DNA from: Acetobacteraceae bacterium H6797
Lineage (GTDB): Bacteria > Pseudomonadota > Alphaproteobacteria > Acetobacterales > Acetobacteraceae
DNA length: 64,000 nucleotides
Reading direction: 5' to 3'
Assembly (NCBI GenBank): GCA_015223225.1
Contig: JADFCQ010000003.1
Coordinates: 496,001 to 560,000, forward strand
Part shown: positions 30,113 to 39,105 of the stretch, piece by piece
Numbering within the stretch: the first letter of the stretch is position 1
How the letters are laid out: each line of letters opens with the position of its first letter
Program-made: the position numbers and the translations under genes
Notes under the pieces: generated by a model
The model's input: only the letters and a program-made list of their open reading frames with translations
Databases searched by the model: none
Told to the model about the DNA's origin: nothing

Positions 30113-30245
30113 GCCATCGCTCCCAATGATGAGCGACGCGCAACATCGCATCAAATACAACCCGGCTAATCCGGGCCGCTCCTAATTGCTAATTGAGGTC
30201 AGCAGCATCGGTTGCTGCTCACGAATAGCAAAAGGATCTTCGCTC

Positions 30246-31298
30246 ATGGCCATCAAAGCCTATGGCGCGACGGCCGGCGACAGGCCGCTGGAACCGATGA
30301 ACATCGAGCGTCGCCAGCCTGGAGCGCACGACGTGGTCATAGACATTCTCTATTGCGGCGTCTGTCATTCCGACCTGCACCAGGTCCGCAGCGAATGGGC
30401 CGGGACGCTCTACCCCTGCATCCCTGGACACGAGATCGTCGGACATGTCGCCGCGGTCGGTGAAGAGGTGAGCCGTTTTGCGATCGGCGACACGGTCGGC
30501 GTCGGCTGCATGGTCGATAGCTGCCAGCATTGCCATCCTTGCGAGCAGGGCCTGGAGCAATTCTGTGAGAACGGCACGACCTTCACCTACAACAGTCCTA
30601 TTTCCGATCCGCCCGGTCACACCCTCGGAGGTTATTCGCAGAAGATCGTGGTCGATGACACGTTCGTGCTTAAAGTCCGTCATTCCAAGGAACAATTGGC
30701 TGCCGTGGCACCCCTGCTTTGCGCCGGCATCACAACCTGGTCGCCGCTTCGGCATTGGGGGGCAGGACCCGGCAAGAAGGTCGGCATTGTCGGGATCGGC
30801 GGCCTTGGCCATATGGGAATCAAGCTGGCCCATGCGCTGGGTGCGCATGTCGTCGCCTTCACCACATCCGAGGCTAAGCGAGATGATGCGCTGGCGCTCG
30901 GTGCCGACGCGGTCGTCGTCTCGCGCAATACCAACGAGATGGCGGCGCACGCAAATAGCTTCGACTTGATTCTCGATACGGTAGCCCATTCGCACGACCT
31001 CGACGCCTACACCGCGCTCCTCACGATCGACGGCACGCTGGCGCTGGTCGGCAACCCCGAGCATCCGCATCCGAGTCCCAGTGTGGGCAATCTGATCGCC
31101 GGACGCCGATCCATCGCCGGCACCCTGATCGGCGGCATCGCCGAGACCCAGGAGATGCTCGATTTCTGCGCCGAGCACGGGATCGTCTCCGACATAGAGA
31201 TGATCCGCATCCAGGAAATCGAAACCGCCTTCGAGCGCATGAAGCGCGGCGACGTCAGATACCGCTTCGTCATCGACAGCGCGTCGCTGTCCCACTGA
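30246..31298 (+). CDS. Zinc-dependent alcohol dehydrogenase (YahK/cinnamyl-alcohol type)
   Basis: NADP(H)-dependent medium-chain reductase reducing aldehydes, 350 residues from ATG 30246 (AAAGGA upstream). The catalytic zinc site is GVCHSDLHQ and GHEIVG. The four-Cys structural zinc site is SCQHCHPCEQGLEQFC, and the Rossmann motif is GIGGLGHMGIKLA. YahK/AdhA enzymes have broad aldehyde substrates. First gene of a plus-strand cluster (30246-35053): alcohol dehydrogenase, SDR, cupin, CMD and two SDRs, with spacings of 16-80 bp. Confidence 0.92.
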   Translation: MAIKAYGATAGDRPLEPMNIERRQPGAHDVVIDILYCGVCHSDLHQVRSEWAGTLYPCIPGHEIVGHVAAVGEEVSRFAIGDTVGVGCMVDSCQHCHPCEQGLEQFCENGTTFTYNSPISDPPGHTLGGYSQKIVVDDTFVLKVRHSKEQLAAVAPLLCAGITTWSPLRHWGAGPGKKVGIVGIGGLGHMGIKLAHALGAHVVAFTTSEAKRDDALALGADAVVVSRNTNEMAAHANSFDLILDTVAHSHDLDAYTALLTIDGTLALVGNPEHPHPSPSVGNLIAGRRSIAGTLIGGIAETQEMLDFCAEHGIVSDIEMIRIQEIETAFERMKRGDVRYRFVIDSASLSH

Positions 31299-31314
31299 AT
31301 ATTGGAGAGAAACG

Positions 31315-32082
31315 ATGAATCCGACTTATGACTTTTCGGGCCAGGTAGCGCTCGTCACCGGCGGCACGTCCGGCATGGGCCTCGCAACCGCATGGGCCTT
31401 TGCCGAAGCTGGCGCCGCGGTTGTCGTCAGCGCCCACAATGAAGAGGATGTCGCAAAGACGGCGAAGGCGCTCACCGACGCCGGCCATCGTGCGATCGGC
31501 GTTGTCTGCGACGTCTCGGACGAAGCGCAGGCCGCCGCTATGGTCGAACGCACCGTCGCCGAGTTCGGGCGGCTCGACATGGCCTATAACAATGCCGGCA
31601 TTCAGGTCCCGCCGACCGACGCCGCCGATGAAACGGCAGCGGACTTCGATCGCGTGAACGCGGTCAACCTACGCGGCGTCTGGACCTGCATGAAGCATGA
31701 GCTGAAGCAGATGCGCCGCCAAGGCTCTGGCGCGATCGTCAATTGCTCCTCACTTGGCGGCCTGGTCGGTCTGCCAGAGCGCGCCGCCTATCATGCGTCC
31801 AAGCATGGAGTCATCGGCCTGACGCGCAGCGCCGCGGTCGAATATGCGCCGCGCGGCGTGCGCATCAATGCGATCTGCCCTGGCGTGATCGAAACCCCGA
31901 TGGTCGCCGACATGCTCGAAACGCAGAAGGAAGCGATGGACGAATTCCTGAAGCTTCAGCCGATCGGTCGCCTTGGTCGAGCAGACGAAATTGCGCAGAC
32001 CGTGCTCTGGCTGTGCAGCCCGGGCGCGAGCTTTGTCATCGGCGTGGCGCTGCCAGTGGACGGCGGTTTCACCGTTCACTGA
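31315..32082 (+). CDS. Classical short-chain dehydrogenase/reductase (SDR)
   Basis: The 255-residue NAD(P)-dependent oxidoreductase has TGGTSGMG (cofactor, about 15-22), NNAG, a catalytic Ser in NCSSLGG, YHASK (Tyr/Lys) and CPGVIETPM. The layout is the glucose-1-dehydrogenase-like classical SDR of about 250 residues. It starts 16 bases after the alcohol dehydrogenase with GGAGAG upstream, so the two are co-transcribed. Substrate not evident. Confidence 0.9.
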   Translation: MNPTYDFSGQVALVTGGTSGMGLATAWAFAEAGAAVVVSAHNEEDVAKTAKALTDAGHRAIGVVCDVSDEAQAAAMVERTVAEFGRLDMAYNNAGIQVPPTDAADETAADFDRVNAVNLRGVWTCMKHELKQMRRQGSGAIVNCSSLGGLVGLPERAAYHASKHGVIGLTRSAAVEYAPRGVRINAICPGVIETPMVADMLETQKEAMDEFLKLQPIGRLGRADEIAQTVLWLCSPGASFVIGVALPVDGGFTVH

Positions 32083-32161
32083 CGGCTGCGGCGCGTTCGC
32101 CCAAGGCGGTCGACTGCAATGACCACCGCTTCAATCGTTCAAGGCTCAAAGGAGATTTGCC

Positions 32162-32560
32162 ATGAAGCTAATGCGCGCTGGATCGCAGCCCTCTCAGGTC
32201 GGACCGGAGCAATATTTCACCGGCACGGTCCGCATCGACCCGTTGAACAGCCCGCCCGAACCCGCGCGCGTGTCGTGCGCGGCCGTCACTTTCGAGCCCG
32301 GCGCGCGTTCGGCCTGGCACACCCATCCGTTGGGACAGACGCTGATCGTCACGGCTGGCTGCGGCTGGACCCAGTGCGAAGGCGAGCCGATCGTTGAGAT
32401 CCGCGCCGGCGATGTCATCTGGTGCCCACCTGGGCACAAGCACTGGCATGGGGCTACGCCGACCACCGCCATGACTCATATTGCGATCCAGGAGGCGCTC
32501 GATGGCGTCAACGTCGTTTGGTTAGAGAAGGTGACTGATGAGCAATACAATGCGCGTTGA
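32162..32560 (+). CDS. Small cupin, (R)-hydroxynitrile lyase-like (copy 3, cytoplasmic)
   Basis: The 132-residue single cupin has no signal peptide. It begins [11 protein letters not shown] and contains [26 protein letters not shown] and an ending [17 protein letters not shown]. Of the four copies, this and 41912 most resemble the Granulicella hydroxynitrile lyase in length and pattern. Start at 32162 follows AAAGGAG. Its end overlaps the CMD gene by 23 bases, which couples their translation and repeats the cupin-CMD pairing at 8293-9612. Confidence 0.88.
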   Translation: MKLMRAGSQPSQVGPEQYFTGTVRIDPLNSPPEPARVSCAAVTFEPGARSAWHTHPLGQTLIVTAGCGWTQCEGEPIVEIRAGDVIWCPPGHKHWHGATPTTAMTHIAIQEALDGVNVVWLEKVTDEQYNAR

Positions 32561-33329
32561 TCATCGCCGGGTTGGTGCAGGCATAACTGTCCTCGCGCTG
32601 GCTCTCGGCCTGGCGCTAACCCCGGCCCACGCGCAGCAATCCGCTTCGGAGCCCCAAGCTATGAGCAACAATCAAGCAGCCTCTCAGACGCTGTCCGCCA
32701 AGCAGCAGGCCATCCCGCTGATCGCTGCCTCCATGGCTGTGAGCGACATTCCCAAGCTCAATGCCGCCCTAAACCGGGGATTGGACGCCGGCCTGACGAT
32801 CAATGAGGCTAAGGAAATCCTTGTCCAGCTTTACGCCTACGTCGGCTTCCCGCGCAGTCTGAACGCGCTGGGCGAACTGATGAAGGTGGTGGAGGCACGC
32901 AAGCAGCGCGGCATTCAGGATGCGCCCGGACGCGAGCCCAGCAAAGCCGTCCCCATCGGCGATGAGCTGCGCGCGATCGGCACGGCCAATCAGACGAAGA
33001 TCTCGGGCGCGCCGGTAGCAGGGCCGCTCTTTGACTTCGCGCCGGTCATCAACCAATTTCTTCAAACCCATCTCTTCGGCGACATCTTTGAGCGCGACAA
33101 TCTCGACTGGCAAAGCCGCGAGTTGGCGACCGTTGGTGCGCTCGCCGCTACGCCCGGCGTGGAATCACAATTGAGTTCGCATATGGCGGCCAGCATCAGA
33201 GTTGGTCTCAGCCCGGCCCAACTGCGCCAGTTCATCCAAGAGTTGGAGAAATGGGGCGACACCGCTGGCGCTGACCGCGCTCGCACGGCGCTGACCCAGG
33301 CACTGGCGACATTGAATGTCCGGGAATGA
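32538..33329 (+). CDS. Exported CMD-family protein, two repeats
   Basis: The 263-residue protein has a signal peptide (about 1-33, ending TPAHAQ) and two CMD-like repeats. The first holds [21 protein letters not shown] and the second [16 protein letters not shown] followed by [17 protein letters not shown]. No CxxC pair is present. It overlaps the upstream cupin by 23 bases, suggesting that the two products act together. A relic of a third copy lies at 36969-37205. Confidence 0.8.
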   Translation: MSNTMRVDHRRVGAGITVLALALGLALTPAHAQQSASEPQAMSNNQAASQTLSAKQQAIPLIAASMAVSDIPKLNAALNRGLDAGLTINEAKEILVQLYAYVGFPRSLNALGELMKVVEARKQRGIQDAPGREPSKAVPIGDELRAIGTANQTKISGAPVAGPLFDFAPVINQFLQTHLFGDIFERDNLDWQSRELATVGALAATPGVESQLSSHMAASIRVGLSPAQLRQFIQELEKWGDTAGADRARTALTQALATLNVRE

Positions 33330-33377
33330 ACCGCTTCCGGAGAGCCGGTGCGACAACCCCACCATAAAGAGTTCGCT

Positions 33378-34121
33378 ATGATCAAAGATAAAGTCATCAT
33401 CATCACCGGCGCGTCATCCGGCATCGGCGAGGCAGCTGCCAAGTTGCTTGCAAGCAAGGGCGCGAAAGTCGTGCTCGGTGCGCGGCGCACCGACAAACTC
33501 GAGCAGATTGTCGACGAAATCCAGAAAAGTGGCGGCGAGGCCATCTATCAGGAACTGGACGTAACCAAGCAGTCTGAGAATGACGCCATCGTAAATCTGG
33601 CCAAGGAAAAATTCGGACGCGTCGATGTTATTTTTCTGAACGCCGGCCTGATGCCCAGTTCTCCCGTCTCTGCGCTGAAGACCGACGAGTGGCATCGGAT
33701 GGTCGACGTGAACATCAAGGGCGTCCTGAACGGAGTGGCCGCCGTATTGCCGGTGTTTATCGCGCAGAAGTCGGGGCACGTCATCGCGACGTCATCGGTT
33801 GCGGGCCTGAAGCCGTACCCGAACGGCGCCGTCTATGGTGGGACGAAGTGGTTCGTGCGCGATTTTATGGAAGTTCTCCGCATGGAATCCGCCATGGAAA
33901 AAACAAACATCCGCACCGCGACCATCTATCCAGCCGCGATCAACACGGAACTGCTCGGCACGATCACCGATAAAGGGGCAGCCGCGTCGATGAAAGAGAC
34001 CTACGATACATACGGGATTTCACCGGATCGGATCGCTAGTGTTGTCGCCTTCGCGATCGACCAGCCCGACGATACGACAATCAGCGAATTCACCGTCGGA
34101 CCGGCCAACCAACCTTGGTGA
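33378..34121 (+). CDS. Short-chain dehydrogenase/reductase (YdfG-like SDR)
   Basis: The 247-residue protein from ATG 33378 (AAAGAG upstream) has TGASSGIG, LNAG in place of NNAG, SSVAG with the catalytic Ser and YGGTKW with Tyr/Lys. The pattern IRTATIYPAAINTELL fits the YdfG/serine dehydrogenase-like SDR branch. It lies 48 bases after the CMD gene in the same transcript direction. The longer frame from 33348 lacks a ribosome site. Substrate unknown. Confidence 0.9.
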   Translation: MIKDKVIIITGASSGIGEAAAKLLASKGAKVVLGARRTDKLEQIVDEIQKSGGEAIYQELDVTKQSENDAIVNLAKEKFGRVDVIFLNAGLMPSSPVSALKTDEWHRMVDVNIKGVLNGVAAVLPVFIAQKSGHVIATSSVAGLKPYPNGAVYGGTKWFVRDFMEVLRMESAMEKTNIRTATIYPAAINTELLGTITDKGAAASMKETYDTYGISPDRIASVVAFAIDQPDDTTISEFTVGPANQPW

Positions 34122-34192
34122 GTGCGCAGCGTTGCAGAGCCGCGGTTTCCTCGCAGCACACGATCACGGGAAGCGAGGAAGGGAGAAGCACA

Positions 34193-35053
34193 ATGTCATC
34201 AAAGCGCCTTGAGGGGAAAATCGCCATCGTCACCGGAGCCGCGCGCGGTATCGGCCGGGCAACAGCCGTGGCTTTTGGGCGCGAGGGCGCAACGGTGGTC
34301 GGCATCGACATCGCGGGCCCGGTCAGCAGCACGCTGGAGGTCGAGCCTGCCACCCGCGAGGAGCTGGACGAAACGGGCCGGTTGGTGGAAGCCGCAGGTG
34401 GAAGATGGCGCGCGCGACAGCTCGATCAGCGCGATATGGCGGCCTTGCGTGAAGCAGCGGCGTGGACGGCCGAGGCCTTCGGCAAGATTGACATCCTCTT
34501 CGCCAACGCCGGCATCCAGGCTTTCAAGCCGATCCTGGAAATGGAGGATGCTGACTGGCACGACCAGATCGACGTCAATCTCAATGGCACCTGCAACGCC
34601 ATTCGCGCCGTCGCGCCTTATCTCGTCAAGAACGGCAGTGGTCGCATCATCGTCACGTCGTCAACGCAAGGACAGCACGGGACGAAATACGGGGCGGCAT
34701 ACTCAGCCTCGAAATGGGGTATCATCGGCCTGATGAAGTCCGCGGCCCTCGAACTCGGACAATATGGAATCACGGTGAACGCGGTCATCCCCGGCCTGAT
34801 CGACACGCCACTCACGCGCCATCGGCAGCGCTACGCGCAGGCGGTCGACGACCTCAGCAATTCCGAACCGCTGGAGAAGCTGGAAGCCGAAGCCAAGCAA
34901 AAGCTCACCGCCAAATCCCCGCTCGGCGTGCCCTGGCTTCCGCCGGAATCCATTGCGCCGGCCGTCGTCTTCCTTGCCAGCGACGACGCCTACATGGTTT
35001 CGGGCGCCACCTACGACGTGACCGGAGGGGACAGCGCCAATAACACCGCCTGA
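34193..35053 (+). CDS. Short-chain dehydrogenase/reductase (mycofactocin-coupled-like SDR)
   Basis: The 286-residue SDR from ATG 34193 (GGAGAAG upstream) carries GAARGIGR, FANAG, TSSTQG and YSASKWG, then PGLIDTPLT. It is longer than classical SDRs because of insertions after the second strand (GPVSSTLEVEPATREEL) and before the C-terminus. Such insertions occur in SDRs whose nicotinamide cofactor does not exchange freely, for example mycofactocin-coupled enzymes. No mycofactocin genes are visible, so that link is only by pattern. Last gene of the 30246-35053 cluster. Confidence 0.88.
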   Translation: MSSKRLEGKIAIVTGAARGIGRATAVAFGREGATVVGIDIAGPVSSTLEVEPATREELDETGRLVEAAGGRWRARQLDQRDMAALREAAAWTAEAFGKIDILFANAGIQAFKPILEMEDADWHDQIDVNLNGTCNAIRAVAPYLVKNGSGRIIVTSSTQGQHGTKYGAAYSASKWGIIGLMKSAALELGQYGITVNAVIPGLIDTPLTRHRQRYAQAVDDLSNSEPLEKLEAEAKQKLTAKSPLGVPWLPPESIAPAVVFLASDDAYMVSGATYDVTGGDSANNTA

Positions 35054-35211
35054 GTTCACCGGCTTCACTTAGCCGAGCGGTAGAATCGTCCAATGGCTTC
35101 GCCACGCGGTCGAAGATGCATCCGGTTCAGCACGTGATTAACCTGTGTCGTCTCGATGAAAAAATAACGTGTTGCGGTGTGGCTCCGCGGCGCCGACGCC
35201 ATTGAGCAGTC

Positions 35212-36042
35212 TCACTTTGGGGAGAGTTCACCGTAGAAGTAGGAAGCCGTGACTCCGCCATCCATGAGGAAGTCGCTACCGGTGATGAAAGCGCCTTCAG
35301 TCCCCATCAGAAGTGCGCCTACCGTTCCGACCTCATCTGGCGTGCCCGCCCGTCCCACCGGGCACAGGTCGATCATGCGGCGGTAGCCTTCACCGCGAGG
35401 GCCGGTCAGCTCATCCTTGGCAAGAGGCGTGATGATAATCCCAGGGCTGATCGTATTGATCCGTGCGCCGCGCTTGCCCCAGCGAACAGCTTCGGCCATC
35501 ACCCGCAGCGAATTGCCGCGCTTGGAAAGCTGATAGGCGTTGAGGGTGTCTGTCACCCGATCAGGCTGAAGGAAATCGAGAGACAGAAGCTCCTCGGCCG
35601 GGGTCGTCGCCAGAGCCTTGTTGTGTTCGTCGCTCAACGCGCCGAGGCGATGCCCCGACTGGGAGGCGATCACGACCCCGGCGCCACCCTTTGCGATGAT
35701 GTTGCCGAATTCCTCAAGGATGACGGCGGTGCCGTAAAGATCGACATGGAGGATCATCTCGGGCGTGGCCTGCGAGGGCGAAACACCCGCCGCATGGATG
35801 AGGCCGGTGACTTCGCCGATCGAGGTAGCCTTCTCGACGAGGGCGTGGATCGACTCGCGCTGCGAGATGTCCACCAAGGTCGAGCTGACCTCGAATCCGG
35901 CCTCGCTCATCACCTTTGCGGCGGCATCGGCATTTTCCTGACGCAGGTCGGCAAGCAACACATGTTTGCCAGCGCCCACGCGCCTTGCGATGGCCTGACC
36001 GATGGAGCCAGGTCCAATAACGACAACAACTTCAGTCATCAT
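35212..36042 (-). CDS. Short-chain dehydrogenase/reductase (diverged SDR)
   Basis: The 276-residue protein has a modified cofactor motif IGPGSIGQAIARR at about 9-21, HAAG in place of NNAG, SQSGH at the Ser position, YQLSKRG (Tyr/Lys) and SPGIIITPLA. A 30-residue insertion (about 125-155) separates Ser from Tyr. It faces the preceding plus-strand cluster tail to tail, with 158 bp between them. It is followed upstream by the NmrA-like gene on the same strand. Confidence 0.85.
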   Translation of the reverse strand: MMTEVVVVIGPGSIGQAIARRVGAGKHVLLADLRQENADAAAKVMSEAGFEVSSTLVDISQRESIHALVEKATSIGEVTGLIHAAGVSPSQATPEMILHVDLYGTAVILEEFGNIIAKGGAGVVIASQSGHRLGALSDEHNKALATTPAEELLSLDFLQPDRVTDTLNAYQLSKRGNSLRVMAEAVRWGKRGARINTISPGIIITPLAKDELTGPRGEGYRRMIDLCPVGRAGTPDEVGTVGALLMGTEGAFITGSDFLMDGGVTASYFYGELSPK

Positions 36043-36143
36043 GAATTCCTTATTGTTCTTGAGTTAATTGATACTGCGGCTCAAACGAGCTGCGCCGCAC
36101 TTCGCTTATCGCCACAACGTCTCGCATCGCCGGCGTCGCTGGC

Positions 36144-36947
36144 TCACAGTGCATGCGCGCGCAGGGCATCGAGGTCGGCCCGCACCCGTTCCGGTTCCTG
36201 TGCCAGCGGCTGATTGTCCATATCGCGCACCGCATCGAGACTGCCCATCGGGTCGGCATCGAGCGCCGCAAAGACCGGATCGAGATCGGACTGCTCGACG
36301 CCGCGTTCGGCGATCAGCTCGAATGTCTTGCGGTCCGCCGCCTCGCTGGAAAGGCTGTCCACCAGCACGCGCGCGATCTGCCTGCGCGCAATGCCGCCGT
36401 CTGCGGGGGTGCCAGTCTGGCGCTTATCACCCTGAAGCATGACGATCTTTTGCTCGTCACGACCATTGTAATCGAACCATCCCGGACGAACGATCGTGTA
36501 GCGCTGACCGCTCGCCCGCACCAAACGCTCGGCGCGGCGCTTCCAGTCATGGCCTTCGTTGGAGCGGTTATAGCTGCCTTTGCGCTCGGTGACGCCGATC
36601 GTGGTCATCAAGGCGATGCGAACCTGATGCGGTCCAATGGCTGCCAGGAGGTCGCGAACGCCAGCATAATAAACTGCTTCCGACGCCGCCTTGCCCTGAC
36701 CGTCGGCGTTCACCGTCAGCACCACGGCGTCGATGTCTTCAACGGCCCGCCCCAGCGTTTCCGGCTTCGTCACGTCGCCAACGACGAGCTCCACTTCGTC
36801 CGGAAGCGACTTGCGGGCACGATCGGCGTTGCGCACCAGGGCGCGGACCCGCCAGCCCTGCCGCAGTGCTTCGCTCACGACCGGGCGGCCGATGCTGCCC
36901 GTCGCGCCGATCACTAGAAGAATTCCGCCCGATTGGGTCATGTTCAT
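36144..36947 (-). CDS. NmrA-like NAD(P)-binding SDR-family protein (copy 2)
   Basis: The 267-residue paralogue of 1884-2669 shares GATGSIGRPVV, DWKRRAERLVRASG, RPGWFDYN and GVEQSDLDPVFA. ATG 36947 or 36941 may be the start; AAGGAG lies just upstream of 36947. It stands 102 bases upstream of the SDR at 35212 on the same strand. NADPH-dependent quinone or flavin reductases and redox sensors occur in this family. Its pairing with hydrolase, cupin or CMD genes is repeated in both cargo blocks. Confidence 0.82.
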   Translation of the reverse strand: MNMTQSGGILLVIGATGSIGRPVVSEALRQGWRVRALVRNADRARKSLPDEVELVVGDVTKPETLGRAVEDIDAVVLTVNADGQGKAASEAVYYAGVRDLLAAIGPHQVRIALMTTIGVTERKGSYNRSNEGHDWKRRAERLVRASGQRYTIVRPGWFDYNGRDEQKIVMLQGDKRQTGTPADGGIARRQIARVLVDSLSSEAADRKTFELIAERGVEQSDLDPVFAALDADPMGSLDAVRDMDNQPLAQEPERVRADLDALRAHAL

Positions 36948-36968
36948 CTCCTTGTTACATTGTCCGCT

Positions 36969-37205
36969 TCAGCCCGGGGCGATCTCGTTGACCGCAGCGA
37001 CGCCGTTCAGCAGGGCAGGATCTGGGTCAGCACGTCGATCAGGACCACACGGTCGTTCCCCACGTTGAGGTTCGCCGCGAGATGGCCTTTCACCTGACCG
37101 TCGCACCCGCCCTGCGCGACCAGTGTGCTCCGCGGGGAGCGTGATGCCGGATAGATTGGCGAAGGCCCCGGAAAGCGGGCTTGTTCTCCGCATCGCATCA
37201 ATCAA
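36969..37205 (-). pseudogene. Relic of a CMD-family gene (C-terminal repeat only, frameshifted)
   Basis: Between the NmrA-like gene and the next minus-strand gene, three frame pieces make a CMD C-terminal repeat when joined. One has GAFANLSGITLPAEHT. The next has LVAQGGCDGQVKGHLAANLN followed by VLIDVLTQILPC. The last has LLNGVAAVNEIAPG, which ends at 36969. At least two indels are needed, at about 37120 and 37017. The upstream part of the gene is missing. A third CMD gene was therefore once here, next to the NmrA-like gene. Confidence 0.6.
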
Positions 37206-38073
37206 CTTCCCTCAGAAGACGAAAGCCGATGCTAATGCCACGGTAATCCGCGTCATAATCGCGCCGGAATGCGCTGCGCCAGCTCGTTGCTGTCGCATGC
37301 CAGCTCCCGCCGCGTACGACCCGCTCCCGCCCTGTTTCAGGACCTTGCGGATCGGTTGCCGGACTACGGGCGTAGTAGGCCGGATCATACCGGTCCTGCA
37401 CCCACTCCCATACGTTGCCGTGCATATCGTGCAGGCCCCAGTGATTGGGTTCCTTGGTGCCGACAGGGTGATGCCCACCCGTCTGGAAGTTGCCGCCGTA
37501 CCATGCGTGACGTTCGAGATCGCGATCATCGTCGCCGAAGGAATAGCGGGTCGTGGTGCCTGCGCGCGCGGCGTATTCCCATTCGGCTTCGGTCGGAAGC
37601 CTGTAATGGGCGCCGCCTTCCTGCTTGTTCAATGCGGCAATGAACTCTTGCGCGTCGTTCCAGGAAACGGTCGCTGGATGGTTCGGCCGCGTAATCCGGT
37701 CCCGCATGCCCGGCAGGTTGTAATAGGGATTCGAGCGGTCTCGAACATAGGGATTTTCTTTCAGCACGGCTTCCCACTGCGCTTGGGTGACTTCGAAGCG
37801 GGCGAGCCAGAACGGACGGCTGATCCTTACTTCGTGCTGGGGCTTCTCGAAATCTCGCGCATCAGCGTCGCTGTCGGGAGATCCCATCAGGAAGGTTCCG
37901 GCCGGAATCTGCACGAACTCAATGCCGATACTGTTGGTGAAGGTCTGCGCTTGCGCGCTTGCCATGCCGCAGCCTGCCAGCATCCCACTACCGGGCAGGA
38001 GCACGAAAGCCGCGGTTCCGAGCAGGGTGCGCCGACTTACAAGTAAAGACGCCGGCTTATTTTCTTTTTCCAT
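37198..38073 (-). CDS. Exported formylglycine-generating-enzyme-like (SUMF1 domain) protein without the catalytic Cys
   Basis: The 291-residue protein from ATG 38073 (AAAGGAAAG upstream) has an export signal with RRTLLGTAAF and a possible lipobox LAGC at about residue 35. The SUMF1 domain follows: IPAGTFLMGS, PQHEVRISRPFWLARFEVT, YRLPTEAEWEYAARAG, HDMHGNVWEWVQD, RVVRGGSW and a final GFRLLR. Active formylglycine-generating enzymes carry Cys after RGGSW; here HATATSWRSAFR follows with none. It is therefore probably not a sulfatase activator and may be a binding or other catalytic member such as EgtB/OvoA-like domains. Divergent from a LysR gene. Confidence 0.82.
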   Translation of the reverse strand: MEKENKPASLLVSRRTLLGTAAFVLLPGSGMLAGCGMASAQAQTFTNSIGIEFVQIPAGTFLMGSPDSDADARDFEKPQHEVRISRPFWLARFEVTQAQWEAVLKENPYVRDRSNPYYNLPGMRDRITRPNHPATVSWNDAQEFIAALNKQEGGAHYRLPTEAEWEYAARAGTTTRYSFGDDDRDLERHAWYGGNFQTGGHHPVGTKEPNHWGLHDMHGNVWEWVQDRYDPAYYARSPATDPQGPETGRERVVRGGSWHATATSWRSAFRRDYDADYRGISIGFRLLREVD

Positions 38074-38140
38074 GAGCTTTCCTTTCCCCAGCAGGCGCAA
38101 ATCGTCTGAGCTTGACGAAAATATAATCCGATTGACTGTT

Positions 38141-38188
38141 GAGGATTAGGTACTAAATCCCGAATGGGATTATGTCGGAGATTCATAA
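38141..38188. promoter_or_regulatory. TTAG-N3-CTAA element (copy A) upstream of LysR paralogue 2
   Basis: GATTAG-GTA-CTAAAT: the perfect inverted repeat TTAG-GTA-CTAA occupies 38146-38156. It is followed by CGAATGGGATTATG. The box centre is 38 bp before the GTG start of the LysR gene and about 78 bp before the divergent SUMF1-like gene. The same spacing to a LysR start occurs at 43375-43385. A likely LysR operator overlapping the promoter of its own gene. Confidence 0.55.
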
Positions 38189-39082
38189 GTGAAGCGGGAC
38201 GAACTGGGGGATTTGTCGGCGTTTCTCGTCGTCGCCGAGGAGCGAAGTTTTACCCGCGCGGCCGTCAGGCTCGGAACGTCGCAATCGTCCCTCAGCCACA
38301 CCGTTCGACGGCTGGAAGAGCGGATGGGCGTACGGCTGCTGACCCGCACGACGCGCAATGTCGCTCCGACCCAAGCCGGAGAGCAACTGGCCGAGACCCT
38401 GCGTCCGGCATTCAACGATATCCAGCGCCGGATCGAGGCGATCAGTGAATTGCGACGCAAGCCCGCCGGCACGATCCGGGTGACGTCGAGCCGCAACCCG
38501 GCTCTGAACATCCTGCTACCGGTCGCAACACGGATTATGCGCGAGCATCCGGACATCAAGATCGAGATATCCATTGATCACAGGCTGACCGACATCGTGG
38601 GAGAGCGTTTCGATGCCGGCGTGCGCCTGGGCGAGCAGGTTGAGAAGGATATGATCGCGGTAAGGATTGGTCCCGAGATGCGGATGGCCGTCGTCGGATC
38701 GCCGGATTATTTTGAACGCTGTTCCGTACCTTCAACACCACACGATCTGGTCGGACATTCATGCATCAATCTGAGGCTCCAGACATCCGGCGGTCTCTAT
38801 GCATGGGAACTCGAAAAGGACGGACGCGCGTTGCATGTCCGGGTTGAAGGCCAGTTCATAGGCAACGACGCCCCCATGATCGTTGAAGCGGCCCTGAATG
38901 GCCTTGGACTGATATGTCTGCCCGACGATCAGGTCGAAGAACTGGTCCGACAGAAACGCTTGATTCGCGTGCTGGAGGACTGGTGTCCGCCTTTCCCAGG
39001 TTATCATCTCTATTACCCAAGCCGCCGACAGGCGTCGGCGGCTTTCGAGTTGCTGGTGGACGGGCTTCGCTATCGTGCGTGA
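38189..39082 (+). CDS. LysR-family transcriptional regulator, paralogue 2
   Basis: The 297-residue regulator has a GTG start at 38189, because the frame-matching MKRDELGDLSAFLVV parallels MHRNEYGDLAAFVVV of the copy at 43418. The helix-turn-helix ERSFTRAAVRLGTSQSSLS, the middle VRLGEQVEKDMIAVRIGPEM and the end FPGYHLYYPSRRQ are shared with paralogues 1 and 3. Divergent from the SUMF1-like gene and convergent with the zinc alcohol dehydrogenase at 39106. Likely autoregulated through the TTAG box. Confidence 0.92.
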   Translation: MKRDELGDLSAFLVVAEERSFTRAAVRLGTSQSSLSHTVRRLEERMGVRLLTRTTRNVAPTQAGEQLAETLRPAFNDIQRRIEAISELRRKPAGTIRVTSSRNPALNILLPVATRIMREHPDIKIEISIDHRLTDIVGERFDAGVRLGEQVEKDMIAVRIGPEMRMAVVGSPDYFERCSVPSTPHDLVGHSCINLRLQTSGGLYAWELEKDGRALHVRVEGQFIGNDAPMIVEAALNGLGLICLPDDQVEELVRQKRLIRVLEDWCPPFPGYHLYYPSRRQASAAFELLVDGLRYRA

Positions 39083-39105
39083 GCGGCCATCAGGAAGCGG
39101 CCTGT

